From assembly GCA_034638255.1 (NCBI GenBank), contig JAWPGT010000013.1:620001-684000 (forward strand): a stretch of 64,000 bases of DNA. Reading direction: 5' to 3'. The notes beneath the pieces were generated by a model that had not been told where the DNA came from, did not search any database, and saw nothing but the letters and a program-made list of their open reading frames with translations. The DNA comes from Coprinus comatus. Lineage: Eukaryota; Basidiomycota; Agaricomycetes; Agaricales; Agaricaceae. The position numbers were made by a program, and so were the translations under genes. This document shows, piece by piece, positions 33,697 through 46,434 of the stretch; position 1 is the stretch's first letter, and each line of letters begins with the position of its first letter.

Positions 33697-36144
33697 TTAC
33701 TCTAGGTCATGTAGTGTGATATCCGAGTTTCCTGGAATGGGTTCCGGGTGTGATTTACGAGTGATGCTTGGCTTGGATTTGTGTTGCGATACACCGTAGC
33801 TATTATTAAGGCCAGCCATCCCATTGGTATTGTGAGTAGATAGTGGGACGCGCTGAACACGTGTAACATGTGTTCTCGGTTTCTCTGCACTCATCACAGA
33901 TTTATACATGTCTAGTTCGTGTTGTAGATCAGCGTTCAGGCCGACAACGGCTTCTTGATCTCTGGATAACATTACAATTTTCTGAAGAAGGAAATTTAAG
34001 AACACGGAGGATATGTTGGTATGAACAGACTAACATGCTTAGCTTCTGCCAATTCTCGTCTAATGCGATCCACATAGGCGATACGCTGGGCTGGATTATT
34101 ATGTCCCAGGATTTCCGCGTTGAATTTTCCCAGCCGATCTGCCTCCTCTTCAGCAAGTTGTTTACGAGCCACTAACAATCCGATCTCTTCAGATAAAGAA
34201 TTATATGCCTCTTGATATCGTTCAGCATCAGCCAGCTCCGTGTGCAACCTGCATACAAGTAATCAATACATCTATATCCAGGATCTGTTCAGTAAACCCC
34301 CGTACCTGTCGACTTCGGAACGCATTGAATCCTCGGCCGCCCTACACTTTTGAATTGATTCATTCAATCGTTTAACTAGAGTTTTCTCCTTTTTGAGCGT
34401 AGCCTCATAGGTGAGAGCGGTTTGCTTGTATTGCTCCTTTAGTGTAGAGATATCCTCTTCTAGGGAAATGCAAGTTCCCTGTGCGGTAGCATGTGAAGCT
34501 TGAAGAAAGCGAATTTCATCATCGAGTCTTGAATGTTCTTTCTGAGCGTTTTCTAGACTTGATGCAATTGCCTCGTGGGACGCGAGAACACTTTCCAGAT
34601 CCTCGAATGTTGCTGGGCTATCTTGTTAGAATTCACGAATTCCTTGTCGGTGCATGTGAAGGCGAGGAGAAGTTGATGAGCACGTAGATCATAATAGTGG
34701 GCCAGAAGCGTTTGAAGACGCGTTTCATCATGCGCTCGCTCTTGTTCAAACCTATTCTTCTCATCCAAGATAGTCTGTAAGTTACATTTAAGATCGTTAC
34801 GATGTTCATATGGTGTTTCCGGCCCATTGTTTAGATTCTCGTAAACATCAATTTGATACAAGGAATCCTTGAGCTGTTCCAGTAAAATGGTGTTTTGATC
34901 ATTTACTTGTCGTATTAGGTTGGCAAGTTCAGTAGCTTGCCCTTCCGCGTTACCTAACTTGCGTTCAAGACGGAGAATCTTCATTTCGGCCATATGATGA
35001 AGTGTTTTTATTTTGCGGTATTTGGAGGACGATACAGTGTTGAAGTAAAGCTGACCATAGTCTTGGGCCGCTTGGGCAAGAAGGTCGCGGTGGTGTGTAA
35101 GGCGAGAGAGAAATCCCTCCCGTTCAAATGCGAAGGAGTCCTGTGCATCCTGAAGCTGATTCTGCAAATATGAAATTTGACTCTTGGTGGCAATGAGTTG
35201 GGATTCAGTTTCCTTCGCGGTGTTTTGAACAGCACGAGCATTTGTGGTTTTCATTTCCAGCAGTTTGTCTTCCAAAAGTTCTCGCCTCTTTGCTTCTAAT
35301 TCGAGAGATTTTTCCAGTTGGGTTATACGTTTATCACGCGCCCGGATTTCATCACGATGCTTGGCTTCTGTGTCTTGTAACGTCTTTTTCATTTCCAAAA
35401 CGTCCGTTTGTTTTCCGGAGAGTTGAGACTTGTCGTGTTCGACCATTTTTAGTTTTGATTTCAGTCCCTTGATTTCCGCTTGGTCTAATTGAGCAGTCTT
35501 TCTCAATTCCTGTGCCCGAGATTCAAGAGTGTCATTTTGTTTTCTCTGTTTTTCGATGCGTTCGGCTTGCTCCGTAGCTGTCCGCTGTGACCGTAGAAGA
35601 TCTACTGCAAGTCTTTCAACTTCAATTTGATGCTAACAAAAGGGGTTACAAGTTGAATGTGAGCACCATTGTTTTGCTGAATACATACCAATCTCTTGCC
35701 TTCCTGGTGAACTTTCTCCAGATCTTCAAGTTTCTTCTGGAGAATATTATATTTCTCACGCATGTTGCTCTGGGTCTGGGGTTTTGACTTGATGGAAGTA
35801 TGTTTCTTGACATCGGAATTGGAATTGGAAGTCACTGGTCCTGGATGAAGAGTTGGCTTGTGTATGATTTTGGGGTTTCAGAGCATATTTACCTGGGATA
35901 TCAGACTCTGTCTTTGTAAAACGATCAGCTTTTTCGAGGAAGGCGCCTCGTTTGTATGCATCGAATTGAGCTTCTGATTCTGCTAAGTACTTCAACTTGT
36001 CAAGGAGTTAGCGAGAGAAGTACCCTGTGGATTGTAAGCATTAGGAGCCGGTCCTTCTGGAACTGCAAGGGGTGAGTATGTATGCTTTCAGGCTGGTGAG
36101 GACTAACCCTTGAGAGGATCGAAGCGGGGACCTTTTGGAAACAT
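33697..36144 (-). CDS. HMMR-N-like coiled-coil protein
   Basis: A short N-terminal motif (MFPKGPRFDPLK, then EGPAPNAYNP and DAYKRGAFLEKADRF) resembles the FPKAPRF / GAYD start of hyaluronan-mediated motility receptor (HMMR) N-terminal domains. The rest is almost entirely heptad-type coiled coil (for example QLSGKQTDVLEMKKTLQDTE, ELADAERYQEAYNSLSEEI), about 650-700 residues, ending with a basic segment and HDLE at 33697. The small first exons (from the ATG at 36144) are joined by two introns near 36100 and 36010; the exact joins near 36010 are uncertain. HMMR-type proteins act on spindle and microtubule organisation. The resemblance is short, so the function is tentative. Confidence 0.6.
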
Positions 36145-36344
36145 TGTTTGGTTCAACTTGGACACTCCAAGTATACGTGAAGGAAGCGCGTCTGTTCACG
36201 TGATTCTCGTGGGAACAAGGTGACTGAGCGATGTGATTGGTTGTTGGTTTGAGTAGCTAGTACTTTATCCCTCCAAGCACTCATCGTTGTCCTCGTCGAG
36301 CACGGTCCTTTCCTCGTCGTCCACTACAACGTACAGACTCTCAT

Positions 36345-38113
36345 ATGGCTTCTCCAAACCCGGCTCGACCTCCTCTTTTCCCTAGTACACCTACCAAAAA
36401 TACCCCAGACGAGTTTTCTGCTAGCTCTCACTCAAATGGTACCGTCCATGTGCAGGTCGATGGCAACCTTGACCTCTCTACGTCTCAGCAGGTCGCTACT
36501 GGCTCAGCGGATGGAAACATAGAGAATGGGCAGGTCCCTTTTTCGTCTCCTCAACTAGCTCTCAATTCGGACACCAAGAATACTTCTCCCTCAGCCTCCC
36601 AGCCACGTGTAGTACCCACAGAGCCTCGCGCCCCTGGTGCTGGGGATAAACCTGAAGAAACATCAACCTCAACCACCATCACGGCAAAAGGGACCGCTCG
36701 GTCACTTAAAAAAGAGGGAAATTCAGCTTCACATCATCCTCCTGCTAATGGTCATGGACAACCCAAACCCTCTTGTGCAAAGCCTGTCAAAAAGTTGTCG
36801 TTTCTCTCTAAGATGTTGCACAAACTTGTGCCTTGTATTTCAACCTCGAAAACGCATGCCATTGAGCTGGATACTCCACTTCCACCTGCTGCTGCCCCTA
36901 AAGAACCACAAGCGTCTGTTACCGAAAAGGCAGCTACTCCCGTTGTAGAGCCCACCACATCAACAAAACCCGACTCATCCGCTCCCAGAGATGCCCAAGA
37001 AGCTGTTCTGGACGAGACGGGCCTTACTCCGTTGCCTGCACCTGTCCCACAAGAGGGGTCAGATATCATTATTCCCCCTACGCCGACGAAGACTTTGCCG
37101 GTAGAAGAAACCGAAGGTGTTACCTCTGGGGCTGTTGTCCCTCCAGGTTCCACTGGTGGTGTTCATGACAGACATTCTCGAGCTTCTACTGTCCCGAGTA
37201 CAGCCAGCACAGATGGTGATGAATCGGATAGTTTCACTGAAGAAGATCTCGATGACTTCTCCGACGACGATCCCGATGAGTTGGTTCTATTGAATGGTGG
37301 AGCCGGAATACCCATCGGACCCGTAAGTTTGTATCAGCCTTGTCTACATATTTTCTCAACTTCTTTACTAGGATGGTGTTCCCAAGCCCTTGCTACCCCC
37401 AATTGCTCCTCAACACGTAGGCAGGAAGTGTCTCATTCTTGATCTAGACGAGACTCTGGTTCACAGTAGTTTCAAAGTGGGTGCTTTCTACTGCTTTAAT
37501 CTTCATTCTCTCATTATTAGCGCATTATCTAGTCCATTCAACAAGCCGATTATGTTGTTCCAGTCGAAATTGAATACCATTGGCATAATGTTTATGTGAT
37601 TAAACGTCCTGGTGTAGATAGCTTCCTCAAGAAGATGGGAGAGATTTACGAGGTTGTTGTTTTTACTGCCAGTCTCAGTAAAGTACGTTTAAAAATGGCT
37701 GATACCATCACATTGGAGGCCGATTCTCATAACCCATATCTTTACTATTTAGTATGCTGATCCTGTCCTGGACAAGCTCGATATCCACAAAGTCGTTGCG
37801 CATAGGTTATTCAGGGAAAGTTGTTATAACCACAGAGGAAATTATGTTAAAGTAAACAATTTACTAGGAAGGATGATCTCAGCATCTGACGTATTCTCCT
37901 TTGCAGGATCTCTCGCAGCTTGGTCGTCCTGTGGCTGATACGATTATTCTGGACAATTCACCAGCTTCTTATATCTTCCATCCAAACAATGCCGTTCCCG
38001 TGTCATCATGGTTTAATGACCCTCATGATACTGAACTAACAGACCTCGTACCATTCCTAGCTGACCTGAGCACAGCTGATGATGTTCGGGGGGTGCTTGA
38101 TGGCGCACGGTAG
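36345..38113 (+). CDS. PSR1: PSR1-like CTD/HAD phosphatase, copy A
   Basis: This is a protein-serine phosphatase of the SCP/FCP (HAD, DxDxT) family. The N-terminal 320 residues are disordered, with a basic Cys-containing patch ([14 protein letters not shown]) that may be lipid-modified as in yeast Psr1, an acidic stretch and GIPIGPDG. The catalytic domain follows: [22 protein letters not shown] (DLDET nucleophile), [76 protein letters not shown], and ending VRGVLDGAR at 38113. About five introns. A close paralogue lies at 44615-46236 on the other strand. Confidence 0.92.
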
Positions 38114-38851
38114 TGATATGTCTCTGAGCTGGTTGTCAGCACGGCACAACGCATACAGCTGGAGCTTCTGATCTGCGTCTTCTTGACCGCGAAAAACGTA
38201 CCTTCTGTGTTCCCCTCCCGCGCCCCCGTTTCAGTCGTCGGTGCTTCTACCATATCTGGTTTATGCCCGCAGTCATTTCTATACCCCGCAAGCTGATTCT
38301 CCCTTCATTCATTGAGGCCTGGTCATTGGGACGATATACCTGCGGTCGCAATTTGGTGTTTTCATATAATACAGTCACTCCTTACACTTCTTCCTGTATC
38401 CTCAATTTTCGTTCATGATGCAACTTGTTGCAGGGGCATCCGCTCGCATTTTGATTTCTTTGTCTTTTTTTTTGGGATTTATGGTTGGCTAGAGCGGATA
38501 AAATTTTAACTATTCTGCTATTGTTGAGTACAACAATGTCCGTACCCTTTGATTTGCATTCAGAATTTCTTTCTTCAACGTACAATATTTACGACTAGGT
38601 TTTACGATATTTGATGACACATACATACAACTCCAATATAGCACACTTAACAGCCTCAAACATATAACACTGCAGGAACGCTCAAACTATCGTTATTGCT
38701 ATGCTAGTGAATGTATTGGTACACATTGAACTTCATGCTTTAGATGAACTGGTGGTAGGTGGCATCTCCTGGCACGAACCTCGTTCTACAAACAACAATG
38801 TTGCAAATTCTTGGTTTCGACAGATCAACAAAACATTACGAAAATACAGGT
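38114..38851. other. Convergent intergenic region, no gene seen
   Basis: These 738 bp lie between the stop of phosphatase copy A and the stop of the next minus-strand gene. The sequence is AT-rich with several T-runs. Open frames in it are short, lack domains and do not splice to neighbours. It probably holds the two 3' UTRs. Confidence 0.5.
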
Positions 38852-41649
38852 TTACTTCCTTTCAACAGAGAAACTTTGATTAGCCGAGTTCCTCGAAAGT
38901 GGCTCTTCATCATCCCAGGGGCTAAACAGGGACTTTCGACCGCGTGGAAAAGCCTGTAACCATGACGGCAACAGCTTGGATCCATGTGAAGTAGTTGCTG
39001 GTACGGTATGAATATGAGAGGGTGATGAGGGTATGCTACCAACGTCGCTTAGGCTAGGAAGACGCTCGAAGCTTGTGTTTGCACCACTAAAAGCACGCTG
39101 TAGCGCCTCCCGTTCAGCAGGTGAAGGAGCGAAAGCACGTAAAAGAGAGCTGCTTGTAGATGCTGAAGATGTAAGGACAGATGGACCGAGCCCATTTGGA
39201 TTCAGATTATCGAACGAGGGAAGTGAATGATGAGTTGAAGGTCGGACATTAATTGGACCTTTTGTCAAACTGAATTCTTTGGCATCAGGATTAAGCCCTT
39301 TCTTCGACTTGGTCTTCGATAAGTTGGCAAACCAACTTCGTGCGTCACCTGGCTCTTTGCTCAAATCAGCACCGTAGAAAGAATCGGTGCCCAATTGTCT
39401 CGAAGGCCAGTGGGTAGCATTATCGGTGAAGCCTGTTAGATCCCCAGTGTCGATTCCCCTCCCAAAAGCTGATGTATCGGAGGAATACCGTTCCATGGCA
39501 AATGAGGAGAAATCTTGAGGAAAGTCATACATACTTTGTCCTTCAAAGCTATCGTGGTTTTGCTGCTGATATGGATTTCTCTTCTCAGGCCGTTCTTGCT
39601 CTAAGTAAGGGTCGCTGTCAGACTGAAATGACCTAGCAATGAAAGAGGTTTCATTCATATCGATCGAAGTTATGAGACCAGATGGGATAAGGGATTGGCT
39701 TGTAGGTGATGGGATTGCTAGTATACCGAGAGGTCTCATGACCTCTTCACCAAAATCCAAAAAACTCGTAGCTGATTGCTCTTCCCGACCATATGAAGCC
39801 TGAACAGGTAAATAATCTGCTGTGGATGAGGCAGTGGTGAGACCGGCAAATGAGGATTGGAGTCGATTAAATGGCAATGAGACGTGGGTGTCCAAGTGTG
39901 CTCGAGTCCCCGAATCCGTTTTTTGGTGACTGGTTTCCGTAGGTGAATTCTGAGACAGAGCCCATAAGTGTGGATCCTGCTGAGGTACGACAGATTCATA
40001 AGGAAGGGTAGCGGCTAGCTTCGATTTCCGGCTCTCGAGCTCGCACTTCCTCACCCTCAGTCTTTCCCGTTCGTTATCAATTTGATCCTCTAGATTTCGT
40101 GTGTGTTGATTGAGAGTAGTGATGAGATCTTCTGCGTCCTTAATCGCTTGTCTCTTACATTCCAATTCATCTAAGAGCTCGCGTTCAGCTTTTGAGTCCT
40201 CCATATTACGCAGTCGCAGTGTTTGTTCATCTTCTTCGGACTGTTGTCGTAACTGTGCTACCTCCTGGTCAAGTAGTTGGATTCGATCATTGGCTTGGTC
40301 GCAGTTTGATTGAGCACATTTGAGTTTCTTTTCAACTTCTCGTTTAGCACTTTCCGCGGAACGTTTGCAATCGTCAAGCGATTTGGTGCGCGTCTTGGTT
40401 TCCAGTTTGATCATATCCTCAACACGCTTACGTTCTCGGTATGTGTTGACCTCTTCTTGGAGAGAAGAGCGTGTCTGAGAAGAAGCTGTTTGGCAATCGT
40501 GCAGCTGCGTCCGAAGATCCACGAGTGATGCTTTTGAAGAAGATATTTGTTCTAAAACCAAGGCTATACGGGGTGACTGATCAAATAATGTCGATGGTGA
40601 TCCAGGTTGCAATGATGCTCCGACCACATTCGATTCAAAACCACAAACTGATGTTGGTGCTTGTGTTACCTGTGTATGATGAGAGACCATAGATGGCAAC
40701 TTGTCGGCTGTCGATGGTACTCGAGATGTATGTAATGGCAAGGAGGCAGACTTCGGAAGCGGAGGCGGCGTCGTACTTCGTGGGGGAATAACCTTACATG
40801 TTCGCTCGCGATTGCGAAGTTTTGGGGGCGAGCCATTGAGAAACGTGGTCATATTGGGCTTTGAACCCGAACCTGAGGAACAGATCAGACGCTGGTACAA
40901 GGATAATAAGATTGCATCACACCAGTATAATCGTGGATAATGTCAAGACTTTTCATGCTGAGTATACCTGAGCTCCAGCTTTCTTCATCTTTAGATCCAG
41001 AGATGACGTCCTGATACCAGGTTTCCAGAATACCACCTCTCCACCACTTCCCAAAAGCACCAATATACCACGAGTCTGATATCAGTAATGCGTCACGATC
41101 ATCGCGTATCGAAGACTTTGGAAGTGGAATCATGGCTGCCACAGTGAAAATACCAAAACTGTGAAAAACGTGCTTTGGAGTGCGCAATGAGACTGCAGCT
41201 CGATTCGCGAAGTGGAAGGGAAAAGATCCGTCAAGAGGTGCTATGTGGCCAAAAGATGTGGAGGTGCTGTTGCCTGAAGGGAGGCGAGAGATTGTATTTC
41301 GGGATTTGCTGATACTATCTTCACTGGCGTCGTCCAAGCGGCTGAGATGTTGGCGAAAGGATTGTTCGGTGAGATAAGCCCTAAATGAATTCTCAGAAGG
41401 GTTGGTGAGATAAGCTGTAAAAATTGAAATTGAAAGACAGGAAGCAAAAAAAGCGGAGGGTGTGATAATTAACAACCATCTCAAAGTGAATGGTGGGGGA
41501 AAAAACTAACCAAGAATGAGAGAGACTATGCAAAAAACGACAAGACATAGCATAGTTCTAACATCTCCCTTGCCCACAACCAAACCAGCTATTTCTGTGA
41601 ACGGATTTTGGAGAGAAACGATGCTTAGACCCGCAAAAGAGATGCCCAT
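38852..41649 (-). CDS. Membrane-anchored coiled-coil protein, family unknown
   Basis: The first exon reads MGISFAGLSIVSLQNP (ATG at 41649) with a hydrophobic helix MLCLVVFCIVSLIL, then an intron at about 41515-41475. A second hydrophobic stretch (WLLIITPSAFFASCLSISIF) follows, then a soluble part (LISDSWYIGAFGKWWRGGIL, ETWYQDVISGSKDEESW). An intron near 40964-40880 joins SSG to SGSKPNMTTF. The long last exon has a disordered part, a strong coiled coil (CKRSAESAKREVEKKLKC ... LRVRKCELESRK, 40000-40500), and Ser-rich sequence ending SVERK. The upstream reading frame is open before this ATG, so the true start could be further 5'. I cannot name the family. Confidence 0.55.
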
Positions 41650-41975
41650 GATGAGAACGAGGGAGTCTCTCCAAGAGGATGAGACGCGGAGGGAGGCACG
41701 ACCCCAGGCAGAAATCGGAAAAAGTGGAGAATGAAACGACGACAGTGTTGGTTGAGAGGAACGGCGGCTGTTTGAGATGTTGTCTGCAATTATGTCGATG
41801 GAAGCGAGAGCCAGCGTCGTTGCCAGCAGCGATGAAGATGATCAAAGCAAGGTCATTGGAGAAAAGAGAAAGAGGACGCTCAAAACCACTCTTCCTTCTC
41901 GTCTTTCCCACGGTCACAGGTATTAACAGTCACCCGTCACACGCCCCCCCCGCGTGTCACAGGGTTGGGGATGTA
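41650..41975. other. Intergenic / 5' leader, no separate gene seen
   Basis: These 326 bp lie between the coiled-coil gene start and the stop of the TPP1-like gene. The minus frame of the coiled-coil gene stays open for about 180 bases upstream of 41649 without an ATG, so part of this may be leader or an unrecognised first exon. Confidence 0.4.
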
Positions 41976-44155
41976 TTACGTTCTTTGTGTATACATTCTA
42001 TCAAGGTCCTGCCAAGCGATCCTAATTCCTCCTTCATCCTCCCGCAACAGATTCAACTTCATACTCAATCCGCCCAATTTTCTTCTCTTCTTCATAAAAC
42101 TAGGTTTGTTCCAGGCTACCGGGTCATGCTGAACCAGAGTATGTGCACCACCGTTTTCACCATTTGGATTAGTGCCATTTTCAATTATAGCCATTGCCTT
42201 ACTTGGTGGAATTTCGTACGACCTTTTCCGAACTTTTTCCAAGGAGCCTGTCCCATGAATGTTTTCATTATGTCCATGATCCATTGCTTTGTTATCCTCT
42301 GCACTGATTTTTTCATCCTCAGAAGCCACCGCATCTTCAGGGTCATTCCTGACATTCCGCTTAGTTGTTGATTTTCTTGCAACCTGACGAAAACGTCGAA
42401 TCTCCTTACTCCCCTGGACTCTAGGTGGCTCCACGGTTTGTTCAGTCGGATATTTGTTATCTTTTTGTAGTACAGGACCTGTGTTATCCTCTTGAGGTAA
42501 TGTTCTACTTCCAGATGAAGCTTCAACATTCATTGCTCGATGATAATCTGTAGCATGCAGCTGAGATTGTGATTGAGATTGCGATTGTGATTGCGACACC
42601 GATGTGTCAGACGCCGGGACGAGGATCCGCTCTGGTCCGGAAGAATCGTTCCACTCACTCGGTTGTTTAGGACGAGGAACTTTACGCATGACACGGGTTT
42701 GTGGGTGTTGAGGAGCATGGGGTAATATATCTATCAGTCTAGAAGATGACGCAGGAGCTTCGATCTCTGGATAAGAAGGTTGAGGTGGTTCTGTTGGGGA
42801 GGAAGATATTGTGTTTTGGAGAGTACGCTCTAAAGCCTTGATTGACTTTTCCTTTTCCTTTTCCATTTCTCCCGAAGATTGTGGAGTGGCAAGTTTTCGC
42901 TGTGCTGGTGTAGGTGGACACGAATCTTCCTCGCTCAACGACCAATTAGATATTGGCTGCGAAGAACGATCGTCATATTTGAATGATAATGAATCTGTAT
43001 CCGAGTGTTCATCTGTTGATAATAATCAGATTACATTGTGATCAAAGCTTTGATAATTACCAGAATCAATCTGCTGTTGATTATGAGCAGCCATTTGATC
43101 ACGATTCCCTAGCTTCAGACCCAATGATATGGTCTCGTATTCGACTAAAAAAAGTAGCTTTGTTTGATAATAAGTTGATATCATTGAGAGGCAACATACC
43201 AGGCAAAGCCTTAAGAGTGGTCATGATGTTAGTAGGAGTATACAGCAGAGAAGGCTCCTTCTTGTACTAAATTATATATTTGCCGTTTTGTGAGCAAAAT
43301 GTAATAGAATTGTATTAATCACACACCTTTCTCCATGTCTGTTCGTAAGTGGTATTAATTACCACCGAATCTGACCTTGGGCTCTTCACCTCCCTCGTCA
43401 ATGGTTGATAAACAATGTCCACCTTGTGTTGTGGAGCAACAAATATCTGTCTATGCTCAGCAACACCTTGCTCTTTCTCAAGCTGCTCCTCTCGCTTCTT
43501 GAAGATATTTCTATTCCATCCCCTTTGGGTTAGATAGACATGGTCAAGATCTTTTAAAGCATTCTTACCCAGCGCCGCCACCTTTCTTCAAACCATCAAC
43601 CCAAACCTTTATTTCTGGATCCACACTAATATCCTTAGGTTTGCCTATGCGCGCTTCTCCAAAACTCCCTCGTGGAGATGCACTTACACATTCAAAGACA
43701 AGGTATGGTTCCGGTGACATTTTCCCTCCCATAGGTACACGCGTAAAGATGGCCTTGAAAGACTTCATACGTATCACTGCAGTTTGATACTGTGTAACTC
43801 GTATCTTCTGTGCGCTATGTAGTAACACATCAACAATTTCTGTCGGTTGACCGAACTTCTCACTCACTTACTTGTAATACTCTAGTACAGCCTCCGGTGT
43901 AAACTTTGTTATAATAATGTGTCGTGAATCAGACACTCTTGCCCATATATTGGATTCCTGACCCTCCTTACCAACGTGAAGAAGCTGTAGATGGTCAGTA
44001 GGTCAGAACCAGGCTACCCTGAAACAAAGTACCTCCAGAATTTGCACGGTCTTGGGTTTGACACATGGCGGTGCATGAAAATAGTCGGCACCATGCTGCT
44101 TGGCGAGATCAATTAAATAATCATGAATCCAAGGGAGGGGTGGAGGAGTTGACAT
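41976..44155 (-). CDS. Candidate shelterin TPP1/Tpz1-like OB-fold protein
   Basis: The N-terminus (MSTPPPLPWIHDYLIDLAKQ) and the following residues, THAPPCVKPKTVQILELLHV, SNIWARVSDSRHIIITKFTP, EAVLEYYK and TQYQTAVIRMKSFKAIFTR, follow the strand pattern of the TPP1/ACD OB fold, which starts with PWI and has VSD...ITxFT. GKMSPEPYLVFECVSASPRG and VDPEIKVWVDGLKKGGGAGN close the domain. The remainder (about 42000-43500) is disordered, charged and Ser/Gln-rich (SQSQSQ), with a basic patch FMKKRRKLGG near the C-terminus. TPP1-family proteins bridge Pot1 to the telomere complex. The match is from pattern recognition only; a generic OB-fold protein is the main alternative. Five introns. Confidence 0.5.
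42560..42598 (-). repeat. Ser-Gln dipeptide repeat
   Basis: A short GATTGC/GATTGT-type tandem repeat on the plus strand encodes SQSQSQSQSQ in the disordered part of the TPP1-like protein. Confidence 0.75.
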
Positions 44156-44614
44156 AGTTAAGCGTGTTCAGGTGGACCCGCCTGACCGAGAATGTCACAT
44201 TGTCACAAAGTGTTTGGGTATAAATTGGTATATAGTTATTGGGTTTTATGTACAGTATGTAGCATATTTGACAAGCACAGTAACAAACAGTGAAAATATC
44301 CCGGATATATCACATCAACGAGGGTTATTGTTATACATATATAATGAGCAAAGGAGTGAGATATAATATATGTTGTCAGAAATGTGAGTAGTTTTGGATA
44401 TTCATGTAGAACCAAAATTGGGTTCTATAGACTGACTGGTATCGAATCGGGTGGGTATAGGCGATGCTCAATGGCAACCATGTAATGGCAACGAGGCCAA
44501 GAGTATGGTGCGCCGGGTCGTGGCCATGAATAAGTAGCCTCATGTAGAGACCATGGCACCGTCCTGCATCGCGGAACCAACGTGCACTACGCAATGCCGA
44601 ATCATATGAGGCTT
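44156..44614. other. Intergenic region, no gene seen
   Basis: These 459 bp lie upstream of the TPP1-like gene and downstream of phosphatase copy B, both on the minus strand. The sequence is AT-rich around 44220-44390. I see no domain-bearing frame. Confidence 0.45.
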
Positions 44615-46236
44615 TCATCTAGCTCCATCCAAAATGCCTCGAACATCTGGCACAGAAGTAAGGTCAGCAAGAAAAGGTATCAAATCTGTTAGTTCGGCGT
44701 CATGTGGATCATTGAACCACGATGATACGGGTACCGCATTATGAGGGTGAAAGATATATGATGCTGGCGAGTTGTCCAATATGATGGTCTCTGCAATAGG
44801 TCGGCCTAGCTGCGAGAGATCCTATCCAATATGTTGGTAGGCAGACACTTGTACGGATAATTAATACACACCTTGACATAATTCCCTTTGTGACTGAAAC
44901 AACTTTCGCGGAACAAACGATGCGCGACAACCTTATGGATGTCGAGCTTGTCCAGTACAGGGTCAGCATACTGTCAGAAGCTAAGTCAACAATACCAATG
45001 AAGGAGAGAGAAAAAAAGTACTTTGCTGAGGCTAGCGGTAAAAATAACAACCTCATATATTTCTCCCATCCTCCTTAAGAACTCATCAACACCTGGCCGT
45101 TTAAGAACATGAAAATGGTGCCAATGGTACTCTATTTCAACCGGGACAACAAAATCTACTTGTTGTACAGCCTGAATGAATGGTGAGCTGGTTATAAAAA
45201 CATATCAAGATATCATTTAGAAAAAATACCTTGAAACTGCTATGTACTAGGGTTTCATCCAAATCAAGCACTAAGCATTTTCTTCCAACATGTTGAGGTG
45301 CGATCGGTGGGAGTAATGGCCTACGCGAACCATCCTATCAACAGGGTTTGAGAAATGAGCTATAAGACGAGAAAAAGAAAAAGACTTACCGGACCGATTG
45401 GTATACCATTTCCGCCATTGCGTATTAGCCGCTCTTCCTCCTCTTGTTCGTCAAACATGGCGACCTCCTCATCAGTAATGGTATCAGGATAGTCAGAAGA
45501 CTCGTTGGTAGGTATACGAGCAATAGGCTCCCCAGTAGATCCGGGAGGTTGCACGGCGCCTGAAGTAACACCATCTGTTTCTATAAATTGAGCGGGGGGT
45601 ATAATAATTTCTGAAGGTGAAGGAGCCTTAGAGTCGTCAAGCATAGCATCTTGTTCTTGGACAGAGGGTGCATCGACAGGTTCGGCGGCCACCGGAATTT
45701 GGGCGTCATCTTCCGTCGGTTTAGACTCGAACATTTGCACATCCTCATCAGGGAGGTCCCTCGCCACTACAGCCCCTGGTTGGTTATCGGTTGGTGTGAC
45801 GCAAGGAACAACTTTGTTGACCACACGTGTAAAAAAGGAAGGTTTAAGAGGAGATGAGCCTATGACATAGTAAGCGCAAGTAGAGCGGAGGCGGAAGAAA
45901 TAGTTGCCTTGGGTGGTAGAGGCAACAGGATCTTTACGACGATAGAAGGGAATACGGTGGCTCTTGGATTTTGAGGGCAGAGATGCATTGCTGGAAGCCA
46001 TGCTTTGTCCAGGGGAACTCCAAGGATCCTGTCCTTGATTGTCAGTACCATCCTGTGGAGGATTTGTCAAAGTATCTAGATAGGAATGAGGTAGACGGAA
46101 AGAGGCGAATTAGTGGTTGTATCTTACCACGCGTAGTCGAGGAGTCATCGTTTGTGTGGGACGATTTTAATGCCTTTGAAGAGTTTGAGGGAAAAAGACG
46201 CTTTCGGAATGAGAATCTGGAGGGTGTAGGAGGCAT
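44615..46236 (-). CDS. PSR1: PSR1-like CTD/HAD phosphatase, copy B
   Basis: This is the second PSR1/SCP-type phosphatase. The catalytic exons mirror copy [93 protein letters not shown], ending VRGILDGAR at 44615. The N-terminal half shares only short anchors with copy A ([33 protein letters not shown]). The first exon splices at GTAAGA (about 46129) to [10 protein letters not shown]. The start [10 protein letters not shown] at 46236 is chosen because an earlier ATG at 46362 crowds the divergent bZIP gene and adds a non-conserved segment. Active-site residues are intact. Confidence 0.88.
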
Positions 46237-46434
46237 AGGGATGGAGGGTGAGGCAAAACCAGGGCTGAAGCGCCAGGCTGAATGATGAACTCGACGACCT
46301 CCGCATGTCCATCTCCTGATATCACGTGGTGTTACATCCAGGATGTGATGGATTTGTGACATGCTGTGACGGGACCAACTCTCTTACTCAGCCTTACTCA
46401 GCCTCTTACTAATACTCGGTAATCTTCACATTCA

